Shown one piece after another: positions 49,445-58,213 of a stretch of 64,000 nt of DNA. The notes beneath the pieces were generated by a model. It did no database searches and was not told the DNA's origin. It saw nothing but the letters and a program-made list of their open reading frames with translations. The position numbers and the translations under genes are program-made. Source of the DNA: Elusimicrobiota bacterium (lineage in GTDB: Bacteria > Elusimicrobiota > Elusimicrobia > Elusimicrobiales > UBA9959); NCBI GenBank assembly GCA_026388155.1, contig JAPLKI010000022.1, positions 372,001 to 436,000 on the forward strand. Reading direction: 5' to 3'. How positions within the stretch are numbered: position 1 is the first letter of the stretch; each line of letters begins with the position of its first letter.

Positions 49445-52400
49445 ATGAAAAAATGTCTGACGATGGCGATTTTCATGGCGGCCGCTTTGGTTTCTTATGC
49501 GCCGGCGGGGGAAATAAGCCCGGGGGCCGTGCCCGGCTCCATAAACTACCAGGGCCGCCTTGAGCGGGACAACGCCCCAGTAAGCGGCAATATACACCTG
49601 ATCTTTAAAATTTATAACGTTTTGACAGGCGGAACGCCGCTCTGGACCAGCGCAACTCCTGAGAAGCCGGAGGTAGAGGCTACCGCGGTGCAGGGTATTT
49701 TCAGCACGAACATCACGCCTCCCTGGGGGACTTTTGCCGGCGCCGGAACCCTTTATCTTGAGGTGGAGGTGGAAAGCGAGACTCTTACACCCCGCGAACC
49801 GCTGAACAGCGTGTCGTACGCAATAGTGGCGAAGAAACTTGAAGACGGATCCAGCCTTGGCGTTTCAACTTTTACGGCAGCCTACCAGGTGCTGCTGGCC
49901 ACTACTTCAAACTCCAATGTCGGGATAGGTATTACCGACACGCCCCCCAGTAAGCTTACAGTAAACGGCAATATTAAATTGCTTGGCTCGGGTAACGGCA
50001 TCAGCTTCCCGGGCGGCTCCTTTATGACAGCAGCCAATATTGGCTCGGCCAATGGAATCGCCTCTGACGATTTTGTGGTGATAAAGGCCGCCAACGTCTC
50101 CCCCGGGGATGTCATCTTCAACACCCCGACTCTAGAACTCGCCCGCATTACCAACGATGGAAAGATGGGTATCGGGACTCCAAGCCCTATGGGAACGCTG
50201 GATGTGAACGGCAGCCTGTATCTTGGCGACGCCGGTATTTACAACACACACCTCGGAGTAGTTAACATCCAGGGGAACCTGTTTGTGGCGAACGGCCGCA
50301 TAACCGGCAATAATTCCGAGTATATTTCACTTGGCGAAAGTAACGATGTTATAGCCCTTTGGTCCGGCGGGGCGGAGCGCATGCGCGTTCATTCGAACGG
50401 GAATGTCGGCATAGGGACGGCGGCGCCGGGATATAAACTTGACGTGAGCGGCGATATACATACTAACACCGGGCTGCTTGCAAGCGCCGTTTCCGCCGGG
50501 GCTTACAGCGGCTGGACCTCCTCTCCCAATGAAATACGCGCGGCGAACGCCACGCACCTGCTGCTGCAACAGAACAACTCTTACAATGTCGGCATAGGTA
50601 CGGACTCCCCCAGGGAAAAACTGCATGTGCACGGCAATGTGCGCGCCGATTACGGTATTATAGCGGCCACGGCGGCTTTTGCAGGCGATGTCGCGGTAAA
50701 TGGTAATTTCACCGCCAATTCAGGCCTTGGCAGCCAGGTTTTTCTCTCTTCCACCGTTGTTTACGGCAGTCTTACCGTGACTGGCGCAATAGGTTCCGTA
50801 AAGGGGGATCCGGCCTATTTAAGCCCTGATAATATCTTCTACGGTCAGAACACTTTCAAGAAGCAGGTTGTGGCTTCGGACGATATTATAACCAGCAGCC
50901 GCGTGGGAGTAGGCGCGGCGAATTTTAATTTTACCGGCTCAAGATATTTGCAGATAGGCGACAGCAACTCCATATTCAGCAACGACAATTCGCTGGCTTA
51001 TCTGGTGGGCGGCGGCAACGCCGACGCAAAATTCTATTTTTACCGCGGCGCGGCGCAAATTGCCGGTTTGGAAACCCAGCTTGCCTATCCTAAAGCGCTT
51101 GCGCTGACCGTGGGCGGCGGCGGCGGACAGACAAAAATGCTGGTTGACGACGTGTATTGGCGCATGCAGAACAATGTGGTGTGGATTTCCACCGGTTATA
51201 ACACCACGCCCGCCGTATTCGTAAGTTCTTATATGGGCAATGTGGGCATAGGAACCTCGATAATGGATCCGAACAACAAATTAACGGTGGAGGGCAATCT
51301 CAGAATATCCGGTACCTCTTCGCCGGGGCAGCTTTACGGCCTGATATTTTCCGACGGCTCCAAAATGACCACCGCAAACCTGGGCTCGGCTTCGGGCATA
51401 TCAACCAACAATGACGCGCTTGTTCAGGCCAACGCCGATAACCACGGCGGCAGCGTTATATTGAAATCCGGCAATGTCGACGGCATGATAATAAACAGCG
51501 GCGGCAATGTGGGCGTGGGAACGCTGAACCCCACTGGGAAATTAAACGTCAGAGGGGGGGCGCTGGTTATCGGCAGTCCGCAGGGAATCTCCTCATACCT
51601 TGCCGGTACAAACCTTTTAGTGGGCGGAGATTTGATCCTTGACGGCGGCCTGGTACAGCGCTCGACCACGCTGACCTATTTTGCCGCTCTGATTGTCGCG
51701 GGCAATGTACAGCTTTCCACCGCCCCCGCGGCTATGACAGGCATCGGGACAGTCTCTCCGGACCAAAGACTGACGGTCGCGGGGAACATCTCCCAAACGG
51801 GCGTGCTGATTTCAAGCGGAAGCGGCAATAATTATTTTGCCGGCAGCCTGGGCATAGGCACTACGGGGCCTAACAGCAAACTCGGGGTTCTCGGCAATAT
51901 GGCGGTGGGGGCGGCTTACGGGATTATGGCTGCGCCGGCGTCAGGAGCCATAATAGAAGGCAATACGGGCATAGGCACTGCGGCGCCAAAAGGGAAATTG
52001 GATGTGGCCGGCGGATTATCGATCGGCGGTTATGCCGGAGTAAACGCGCCGCCGTCAAATGGAATAATAATAAGCGGCAGCGCGGGCATCGGAGCGATTT
52101 CTCCCGACCAGCAACTGACAGTCTCAGGCAACATTTCCCAGACGGGTATGATAATTTCAAGCGGAAGCGGCAATAATTATTTTGCCGGCAAGATGGGCCT
52201 GGGGACAACATCTCCGGATCAAAAACTGACGGTTTCGGGCAACATCTCCCAAACGGGCGTGCTGATTTCAAGCGGAAGCGGCAATAATTATTTTGCCGGC
52301 AATATCGGCGTCGGGACGGCGAATCCGGGAGCGAAACTTGATGTGGAAGGCAACGCGCAGTTCGGACAGGGAGCGGCCAAATCCACTTTCACGGCCGCGG

Positions 52401-53056
52401 GCGTTCTTCAACTGGCAAGCCCGCTTTCAAGCCTTTACGGCGGAACCGGCGCGAACCTGAGCGCCGGGGCTATAGGCGCGGTCCCTTATTTTTCCGCCGC
52501 CGGCGTTATGAGCGCCCTTGGAGCCGGCACGGCCAATTATCTTCTGCAGGCCAACGGCGCCGCAACTCCGGGCTGGGTGCAGTCCACCGAAGCCGCCACC
52601 GTCAACACTGTAGTGCGGCGCGACGCCAACGGAGATTTCTCCGGCCATACTATTACCGCCACCAATTTCATCGGCAGCATCAGCGGCAACGCGGATACCG
52701 TGGATAATTTCCATGCCAGTAACCAGATTCTGCCGATTGTGGGTAATACTATTCCGGTTCGTACTGCTGCTGGCTATCTCTATAACAATTACTTCAATAT
52801 GACTGCCGATGCCGGCAACGCCACCACGCCCCAATATTTAGTCGGCGAATGGAGCAGCGATAATTTCCTGCGCTATGTGCTGCCTTCCAATGTCACAGTC
52901 GGAAAAGCCACCGCCCTGGCCGCGGACCCGACCGATTGTACGCTGCCGGATGTCGCCCTGGGTATAAACGCGTCGGGAACCGCGCAATGCGGGACGTTGA
53001 AAGTAAGCTACACGGCTACAAGCCCGGCCGGATATTACGCTGTGTATGCGCCTTAA
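49445..53056 (+). CDS. Large repetitive surface protein with GIGT-type (tail-fibre/adhesin) repeats
   Basis: A signal peptide (CLTMAIFMAAALVSYAPAGE) leads a domain IPGSINYQGRLERDN...LYLEVEVESETL common at the N terminus of such proteins, then about 1000 residues of repeats of the form GNVGIGTxxPxxKLxVxGN (for example NVGIGTAAPGYKLDVSGDI), as in phage tail fibres and bacterial fibrous adhesins. Three near-identical 35-residue units (ISQTGVLISSGSGNNYFAG) lie at 51780-52310. ATG 49445 has GGGAG before it; the frame opens at 49427. 1203 aa. No C-terminal membrane anchor or chaperone domain is obvious. Confidence 0.78.
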   Translation: MKKCLTMAIFMAAALVSYAPAGEISPGAVPGSINYQGRLERDNAPVSGNIHLIFKIYNVLTGGTPLWTSATPEKPEVEATAVQGIFSTNITPPWGTFAGAGTLYLEVEVESETLTPREPLNSVSYAIVAKKLEDGSSLGVSTFTAAYQVLLATTSNSNVGIGITDTPPSKLTVNGNIKLLGSGNGISFPGGSFMTAANIGSANGIASDDFVVIKAANVSPGDVIFNTPTLELARITNDGKMGIGTPSPMGTLDVNGSLYLGDAGIYNTHLGVVNIQGNLFVANGRITGNNSEYISLGESNDVIALWSGGAERMRVHSNGNVGIGTAAPGYKLDVSGDIHTNTGLLASAVSAGAYSGWTSSPNEIRAANATHLLLQQNNSYNVGIGTDSPREKLHVHGNVRADYGIIAATAAFAGDVAVNGNFTANSGLGSQVFLSSTVVYGSLTVTGAIGSVKGDPAYLSPDNIFYGQNTFKKQVVASDDIITSSRVGVGAANFNFTGSRYLQIGDSNSIFSNDNSLAYLVGGGNADAKFYFYRGAAQIAGLETQLAYPKALALTVGGGGGQTKMLVDDVYWRMQNNVVWISTGYNTTPAVFVSSYMGNVGIGTSIMDPNNKLTVEGNLRISGTSSPGQLYGLIFSDGSKMTTANLGSASGISTNNDALVQANADNHGGSVILKSGNVDGMIINSGGNVGVGTLNPTGKLNVRGGALVIGSPQGISSYLAGTNLLVGGDLILDGGLVQRSTTLTYFAALIVAGNVQLSTAPAAMTGIGTVSPDQRLTVAGNISQTGVLISSGSGNNYFAGSLGIGTTGPNSKLGVLGNMAVGAAYGIMAAPASGAIIEGNTGIGTAAPKGKLDVAGGLSIGGYAGVNAPPSNGIIISGSAGIGAISPDQQLTVSGNISQTGMIISSGSGNNYFAGKMGLGTTSPDQKLTVSGNISQTGVLISSGSGNNYFAGNIGVGTANPGAKLDVEGNAQFGQGAAKSTFTAAGVLQLASPLSSLYGGTGANLSAGAIGAVPYFSAAGVMSALGAGTANYLLQANGAATPGWVQSTEAATVNTVVRRDANGDFSGHTITATNFIGSISGNADTVDNFHASNQILPIVGNTIPVRTAAGYLYNNYFNMTADAGNATTPQYLVGEWSSDNFLRYVLPSNVTVGKATALAADPTDCTLPDVALGINASGTAQCGTLKVSYTATSPAGYYAVYAP
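51780..52310 (+). repeat. Near-identical tandem coding repeats in the surface protein
   Basis: Three units encode GNISQTG(V/M)(L/I)ISSGSGNNYFAG, starting near 51783, 52126 and 52234. The stretch AGCGGAAGCGGCAATAATTA is identical in all. The second and third are about 110 nt apart while the first is separated by a different GIGT unit pair. Confidence 0.85.
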
Positions 53057-53089
53057 ACCGGGAATCCATTGTGATATATTTTAAATGAT

Positions 53090-54649
53090 ATGAAAAGGTC
53101 AACGATTTTCCTGGCTCTGATATTTTTTCCGGCAAGCCGCATCGTTGCCGCGCATACGGCCAAGCCGGAAAAAGTCGCGCTTGACCTGCATGTAATGAGC
53201 ATGTGCCCATACGGCGTACAGGCTGAAAACGGCATATTTCCCGCGGTCGCGAGCTTAAAGGATTTTACCGATCTCCGGCTGTTTTTCATCGCCGATAAAT
53301 CCACTCCCGCCGCGGGCGGAACTCCGGAATTCCGCAGCATGCACGGGCAAAAAGAAGTGGATGAGGATTTGCGTCAGCTATGCGTAATGGAACACTTCCC
53401 GGAAAAATTCATGGTTTTCATTCTGGAAAGGAACAAAAGTATTAATGACTCCGACTGGCAGAAAGCCGCCTCGCTGGCGGGGATTTCGTCTTCAGCCGTT
53501 CAAAACTGTTCCGGCGGGGCTGAAGGCGCGGCTTTGCTTTCAAAAAGCCTGGAATTTTCAATAGAACGCAAAGCCGGCGCTTCCCCCACGATTTACGTGG
53601 ATTCAATTGCCTATAACGGAAGCCGCAGTTTGCGTTCCATCACACTGGCTATTTGCGATGCCCTGAAAGGCAAAGGCATTTTACGGCTGCCTGCTGCCTG
53701 CTCAAAAGCGGAAAATATGCCTCCCGAGACGACGGGATCCGGCGGAGGCTGCGGCGACAACCCTGTCGAGTTTGACGCGCTGGCCGTAGTTGAGACGGGC
53801 TGTAAATTCTGCGGCGCGACATTGGCGGAAACGATTAAACAGATCCACCCCGGCGTCAACATCCGGATAATAGACGCCGGTTCCAAAGAGGGCGAGGGAC
53901 TGATAAAACAATATGACGCCCGGGTTTTGCCGCTTTACGTGCTGGATAAAAAGGTGGAACATGACCCCAATTTTCAGAATCTCCTGAAAGTTTCCTATGC
54001 AAAATCGCATGATAATTATTTGATATTGCCTGGGCAGGGAAATTATACTCCCAGCGTTCAGTTAAGGCGCAAACGAGCCCCGGGGCAGATAGATGTATTT
54101 GTCAAAAGTCTTTCCCCTGTGACGACGGCAGCCGAGGCGGAATTTTTAAAATTTCTGACTGAAACAAAAGCCTCCGATCTGACCTTCAGCTTTCATTACA
54201 TTACGCAGGCGGTGGCCGCCGCGACTGAGGCGCCCGCCTCGCCCGGTCCGGCTTCAGGAAAAGCGGCCGGCGTCCCCCGGAGAGGCGATAAAGCCGGTCA
54301 CCCAGCCTCTTTGACCGCGGATAAAGGCGACTTGGAGATCGACGAAGATATCCGGCAGATATGCATTTTTCAGCATGCCTCAATAGATAATTTTTTCACG
54401 TATCTGAACTGCCGCAATCAGAACCTGGATGATACCATGCGGGCTTCGTCATGTATTGAAAAATCGGAAACCATAACAAAGTGTATAGCGTCGGGCGAGG
54501 GCCTTGAACTGCTCAGGCAGGATGCGTCTTTAATCCGCGAGCTTGAAATTAAAGACGGTCCCGCGTTCCTTTGGGAAAACCGGTACGGGCCCTTCGGCTG
54601 GAACGAAGCGGACTGGAAAAGCATGATAAGCGGAGTTAAACAGCAGTAA
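53090..54649 (+). CDS. Exported protein with several thioredoxin-like (DsbA/GILT-type) domains
   Basis: A signal peptide (RSTIFLALIFFPASRIVAA) is followed by a DsbA/GILT-like domain with VMSMCPYG (Cys39, no second Cys in the pair) and a middle thioredoxin-like domain with a C-K-F-C pair (Cys238 and Cys241) followed by LPLYVLDKKVE, the cis-Pro strand. A third part repeats the pattern of the first: DEDLRQLCVMEHFPEKFM (about 88-105) matches DEDIRQICIFQHASIDNF (about 422-439). It is probably a periplasmic thiol-disulphide protein. It lies between the adhesin and a secreted protein with about 50 cysteines, the likely client (inference). 519 aa. Confidence 0.72.
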   Translation: MKRSTIFLALIFFPASRIVAAHTAKPEKVALDLHVMSMCPYGVQAENGIFPAVASLKDFTDLRLFFIADKSTPAAGGTPEFRSMHGQKEVDEDLRQLCVMEHFPEKFMVFILERNKSINDSDWQKAASLAGISSSAVQNCSGGAEGAALLSKSLEFSIERKAGASPTIYVDSIAYNGSRSLRSITLAICDALKGKGILRLPAACSKAENMPPETTGSGGGCGDNPVEFDALAVVETGCKFCGATLAETIKQIHPGVNIRIIDAGSKEGEGLIKQYDARVLPLYVLDKKVEHDPNFQNLLKVSYAKSHDNYLILPGQGNYTPSVQLRRKRAPGQIDVFVKSLSPVTTAAEAEFLKFLTETKASDLTFSFHYITQAVAAATEAPASPGPASGKAAGVPRRGDKAGHPASLTADKGDLEIDEDIRQICIFQHASIDNFFTYLNCRNQNLDDTMRASSCIEKSETITKCIASGEGLELLRQDASLIRELEIKDGPAFLWENRYGPFGWNEADWKSMISGVKQQ

Positions 54650-54660
54650 AGAAGCGTAAA

Positions 54661-55938
54661 ATGGGAAATTTAACCGATCAATGCCGAAAAGGTTTTCACG
54701 CGTCCATCGTGCGCATACTGGTATGGGTTTTGATGTCCTTGCCGGGGATGGTTTACGGCTGGACGGATGTTATCAGCGCCGGCGTCAATATCCGCAAGGT
54801 TCATATTGATGAGCTGCGCACGGCGGTTAATAACAAGCGCACAGACTATGGTTTTTCCGCGGCGGCCTGGAATGAAAATGGCGACGACGCCACCATCACA
54901 GCCGGCACCACACGCATCCGCAAGATTCATTTTGATAACCTGCGCGACAAGCTGGATGATATTAATACGGCATTCAATGGCTGGTGTTCCGGCGTGGTTC
55001 CGGCGGCTCCAGGCTGGGGCGCCATCACCGCCGGCTCCACGCTCGTCAGCGCTTCGCATATCACCCAGTTGCGCAACGCGGTTGACGCGATAGGCGCGGC
55101 CAGCGGCTGTTGTCCGGTCTGCCGCTATGCCGATGGGGCTAACGGCTGCAGCAATCTTGCCGGCCCGCAGCCGGGATGCAACACATGTTCCGGCAGTTTT
55201 ACCAGAACCTGCGGCGGCGGAACCTGCAATAATAACACGAATTGTCTGACGCAGTGCGCAAGCGGGACCGCGGTGCGCACGGGCTGCACCGCCAACGCCT
55301 GCTCGGGCTCATCCGCATGCAGCACGGCCGCCTGCTGTGTTGACGGCACGCACTCAGGAGTATACCCCGGCACCTGTTCGTCCGGCAGCGGCTGCTCCGG
55401 TACCTGCAGCAGTCCGGCGGCCTGTCCGACCGGCACACAGGGCGCGTGTTATAATGCAACCCACCCCTGCTCATATGGCGGCAACTGCTCAGGCGGCGCC
55501 TGCGATGGCTGCGCGCAGGGTTCCGCCTGCGCCTGCTCCGGCAATTCCACCACGACCTGCGGCGGCGGAACCTGCAACATTAACACGAATTGTCTGACGC
55601 AGTGCGCGGACGCTACCAATGTGCGCACTGGCTGCACCGCAAACGCCTGCTCGGGCTCGTTAGGGTGCGATCAGAACGCCTGCTGTGTAGACGGGACACA
55701 CAGAGGCAATCACCCCGGCACCTGCTCGGCCGGCAGCGGCTGCTCCGCGACCTGCAGCTTTTCGGTCGTCTGCCCGACCGGCACGCAGAACACATGTTAC
55801 AACGCTACTACCCCCTGTTTATTTAGCGGCAACTGCTCAGGCGGTACCTGCGGTACTTGCGCCGCAGGTACCGCCTGCTCGGGCGGCACGCCGAACTGTT
55901 GCCTTGGAAACTGTCAAGCTAGCGCAACCTGCCCATAG
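54661..55938 (+). CDS. Secreted cysteine-rich repeat protein
   Basis: An N-terminal leader (IVRILVWVLMSLPGMVYG) is followed by three short repeats of the form I-x-A-G-x(4)-R-K-x-H-x(3)-L-R (VNIRKVHIDELR, TRIRKIHFDNLR, TLVSASHITQLR), then about 270 residues with roughly 50 cysteines. These form two copies of a 120-residue unit (each TCGGGTCN.NTNCLTQCA...RTGCTANACSGS...ACCVDGTH...PGTCS...CPTGTQ..CYNAT.PC). I do not recognise the family; disulphide-bonded surface repeat is inferred. It follows the thioredoxin-like gene by 11 nt and ends at a terminator. Confidence 0.75.
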   Translation: MGNLTDQCRKGFHASIVRILVWVLMSLPGMVYGWTDVISAGVNIRKVHIDELRTAVNNKRTDYGFSAAAWNENGDDATITAGTTRIRKIHFDNLRDKLDDINTAFNGWCSGVVPAAPGWGAITAGSTLVSASHITQLRNAVDAIGAASGCCPVCRYADGANGCSNLAGPQPGCNTCSGSFTRTCGGGTCNNNTNCLTQCASGTAVRTGCTANACSGSSACSTAACCVDGTHSGVYPGTCSSGSGCSGTCSSPAACPTGTQGACYNATHPCSYGGNCSGGACDGCAQGSACACSGNSTTTCGGGTCNINTNCLTQCADATNVRTGCTANACSGSLGCDQNACCVDGTHRGNHPGTCSAGSGCSATCSFSVVCPTGTQNTCYNATTPCLFSGNCSGGTCGTCAAGTACSGGTPNCCLGNCQASATCP

Positions 55939-55975
55939 AATTGCAATTCGGGTTTGAACAAGCGGCAGTGGAGTC

Positions 55976-56003
55976 AAGGGGTTTAATTCTGAACCCCTTT
56001 TCA
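55976..56003. terminator. Terminator between convergent genes
   Basis: Stem AAGGGGTT (55976-55983) / AACCCCTT (55992-55999) followed by TTCA. It can serve the cysteine-rich gene on the plus strand and waaA on the minus strand. Confidence 0.7.
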
Positions 56004-56011
56004 TTTCAGGC

Positions 56012-57412
56012 TTATTTCAGGAAAGGGGAAATAGCGGCGAGTGTTTTTTCGGTCGCTCCCTGAAGGGAGCGGAGGGATTTTAAGGAATTTTCTCCGGCAT
56101 CCTTAAGGAAAGCCGGGTCGCCAAGCAGCATATTGAGCCTTGCGCCCAGTTCCGCGGCGTCACGCACCATAAAACCGCCCTTAAATTTCAGCAGGGCTGC
56201 GCCCGCGAGTTTAGCGTTTTTATAATTCGGCCCGAACAGGACCGGCTTTGAAAACAGGGCCGGCTCAAGCAGGTTGTGCCCCCCGGTGTTGTCCAGCGTC
56301 CCTCCCACAAAACATACCGTGGAAACGGCATAGAAGGCCTGCAGAAGGCCCATGGCGTCAACCAGCAGACAATCCGCCCCGCCCCTTTGGAACAATCTGT
56401 CGGCATGGGCGGTTCCGGGTGATGTGGTAGTGCCCGCTTCCTGGGCCAAAGGGGCGGGGCCAGCGGACCACCTGACAAACGCTACCGAACGGCTGCGCGC
56501 AATAGCTTCCGTTTCAGCAAGCCTTTCCGTATGGCGCGGCACAATTATAAGTTTAAGGGCCGGAATCTTTTTTTTAGCTTCCAGCCAGGCATCTATTATT
56601 ACGTGCTCTTCTTCAGGATGGGTGCTGCCGGCGGTTATTACAGGCGTGCCCTCCCAGAGCGAGGCCTTGATAAAGCCTGAAACTTCAGCGCTGCCGGAGG
56701 GTGAAGCCCCTATTAAATCGTGCTTTAAATTGCCTGTTTCAATTACTTTGCCGTAGAGTCCCGGCAGAAGACTGAGCTTTTCCGCGTCCCACGGGCTTTG
56801 CGCCAGCACACGCTTTATGCCTGAAAAAATCAGCCGCGTAAGCGGGGCAAATGCCCGGTAAAGTGCGAGCGTTTTTTTGGAGACGCGAGCGTTTATCATA
56901 AATACCGGCACACCCGCTTTCCCCGCGCAAAAAAGCATATTGGGCCAGATCTCGGTTTCAACGATTATCAAGGCGCGGGGAGCTGTTTTTTTAATGAAAG
57001 CCCTTGTGAGAGGGTAGAAGTCAAGCGGGGCCAGGCGGACATTCGCGGAAAGTTTAAGCGCCTCCTCTCTGCCGGACCAGCTTGAAGCGGTTATTATTAT
57101 TTCACAGTTTGGAACCAGCGCGCGCAAATCCGGGATAAGTTTTACCAACGCTTTAACTTCCCCTACTGAGGCGGCGTGCACCCATATGGGGGAGGGCCGA
57201 AGGCTGAAGGCTGTGACACTGGCCTGCCGCGGGCCCATGGCGCTGTCCGCGGCTGAAGGCTGAAGGTTGAGGGACACGGAAAGCCTTTCTTTAAGTTCCG
57301 CAAAAAAGTTCTTAAGCAGGCGCCTGCGGGGGGAAAAAATAAAAAAAACAAGGTAGCCCAGCGCGATCAGGGGGGTAAGTAAATTATAGATTATAAGAAA
57401 GATATGTGACAT
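56012..57412 (-). CDS. waaA: Kdo transferase
   Basis: It transfers Kdo from CMP-Kdo to lipid IVA. An N-terminal anchor (LTPLIALGYLVFFIFSP) is followed by the acceptor domain (IWVHAASVGEVKAL, AASWSGREEAL, PLDFYPLTRAFI, IIVETEIWPNML) and the donor domain (GSTHPEEEHVI, LIIVPRH, CFVGGTLDNTGGHNLLEPA). At 466 aa it is about 40 residues longer than usual. The excess is two inserted elements: family B at residues 48-72, directly before IWVHAASVGEV, and family A at 317-346, directly before DCLLVDAMG. Both lie in loops of the known fold. Confidence 0.93.
   Translation of the reverse strand: MSHIFLIIYNLLTPLIALGYLVFFIFSPRRRLLKNFFAELKERLSVSLNLQPSAADSAMGPRQASVTAFSLRPSPIWVHAASVGEVKALVKLIPDLRALVPNCEIIITASSWSGREEALKLSANVRLAPLDFYPLTRAFIKKTAPRALIIVETEIWPNMLFCAGKAGVPVFMINARVSKKTLALYRAFAPLTRLIFSGIKRVLAQSPWDAEKLSLLPGLYGKVIETGNLKHDLIGASPSGSAEVSGFIKASLWEGTPVITAGSTHPEEEHVIIDAWLEAKKKIPALKLIIVPRHTERLAETEAIARSRSVAFVRWSAGPAPLAQEAGTTTSPGTAHADRLFQRGGADCLLVDAMGLLQAFYAVSTVCFVGGTLDNTGGHNLLEPALFSKPVLFGPNYKNAKLAGAALLKFKGGFMVRDAAELGARLNMLLGDPAFLKDAGENSLKSLRSLQGATEKTLAAISPFLK
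56374..56462 (+). repeat. Family A palindromic element (A5), in frame in waaA
   Basis: Arms CGCCCCGCCCCTTTGG (56375-56390) and CCAAAGGGGCGGGGCC (56447-56462) pair almost perfectly. The plus strand reads APPLWNNLSAWAVPG then SWAKGAGPA, matching the host-strand peptide of A4 (APLFWDKL...SWAKSAGLA). Confidence 0.87.
57199..57270 (-). repeat. Family B element (B5), in frame in waaA
   Basis: The minus strand reads LNLQPSAADSAMGPRQASVTAFS. Both ends carry CTTCAGCCTTC words. Orientation and phase are the same as in B3 and B4. Confidence 0.87.
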
Positions 57413-57490
57413 TTTTAGAGTAGAGAGGACAGCGGATAGGGGTCAGGGCAGGAGTTATTTATTTTCTGTACCCTTGCCGCCAGCCCCTAG
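57413..57490. repeat. Junction inverted repeat, word GGATAGGGGTC / CCAGCCCCTA
   Basis: Left arm AGAGTAGAGAGGACAGCGGA and TAGGGG; core CAGGAGTTATTTATTTTCTG; right arm CTTGCCGCCAGCCCCTAGTC. It overlaps the stop of the next gene. Confidence 0.75.
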
Positions 57491-58120
57491 TCTCTGCTGT
57501 TGTTTCGCTTTCTTTTTCTTTTTGGAAATCCAGGGGATGGAGAAAACAGTCAGGTATTTCGGGCTAAAAACACCCGACTCAAAAACAACGCCGATCTTTC
57601 CGGTTTCAAGCAGCTCAAAAAGCTCTTTTATCAATGCATTCTCAAAAAGAGGAACTGACGTGGGCTCGCAGGGGGCCGCTGTTTCCTGCGGGGGGGAAGA
57701 ATGAATATAAACCGGGTCTTCAAGCTCAAAACCTTCCGGCTCGGTCTCACTGCCAAGCAGCTCTTTTACCACATTAAAGCCGGTTTCCAGAAAAACAGCG
57801 CCAGCAATCCTCTCAAGGCGGCGCAGAGTTTCTTCACTGGTAATGGCTAGCCTGCTTTCAAAAGCTTTACCAAGCGTAATCACTCCAACGGTCATGCGCG
57901 TGCCGGGCTTTCCGCTTATTCCCGCGGCTATGGAGTCCTGTTGCGGGAGATGGGCAAAAACCGTGGAAGGCTCAATGGATGAGGCGAGCCCCGCGATGTA
58001 TTCTTTGGCGGCTTCTTCATCCGCAAGCCCCGCCGAGGGCAGATCCAGTCTGTGTTTGCGGGCCCTGCGCAGTATGTCGTAGGTGTAAATGGGGATTTTA
58101 AAATTCTTGATTTTGCGCAT
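57455..58120 (-). CDS. Conserved protein of unknown function
   Basis: A 221-aa protein without signal peptide or clear membrane helix. It starts KIKNFKIPIYTYDILRRARKH. The middle has VGVITLGKAFESRLAITSEETLRRLERIAGAVFLETGFNVVKELL, which recalls the helical core of the activation-domain-like proteins of B12-dependent methionine synthase, but the likeness is slight and I would not name it so. The C terminus is basic and Lys/Gln-rich, partly read from a junction repeat. ATG 58120 is taken; thirteen further codons upstream come from the next repeat. Transcribed between secF and waaA. Confidence 0.6.
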   Translation of the reverse strand: MRKIKNFKIPIYTYDILRRARKHRLDLPSAGLADEEAAKEYIAGLASSIEPSTVFAHLPQQDSIAAGISGKPGTRMTVGVITLGKAFESRLAITSEETLRRLERIAGAVFLETGFNVVKELLGSETEPEGFELEDPVYIHSSPPQETAAPCEPTSVPLFENALIKELFELLETGKIGVVFESGVFSPKYLTVFSIPWISKKKKKAKQQQRLGAGGKGTENK

Positions 58121-58127
58121 AGTCAGT

Positions 58128-58205
58128 GTAGAGTGTAGGGTAGATAGTGTAGAGACCATACGTACCTTTCTTAAATACTCTACACACTACACTCTCCACT
58201 ATTCA
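58128..58205. repeat. Junction inverted repeat, word GTGTAGAGTGTAGGG
   Basis: Left AGTGTAGAGTGTAGGGTAG and TAGTGTAGAG; core ACGTACCTTTCTTAAAT; right CTCTACACACTACACTCTCC. Between secF and the unknown gene. Confidence 0.82.
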
Positions 58206-58213
58206 CTCTTCCT

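Noticed and set aside
49445-53056. Prophage tail-fibre gene
   Set aside because: The repeats resemble tail fibres, but no other phage gene is near, and the protein has a signal peptide and sits among exported proteins.
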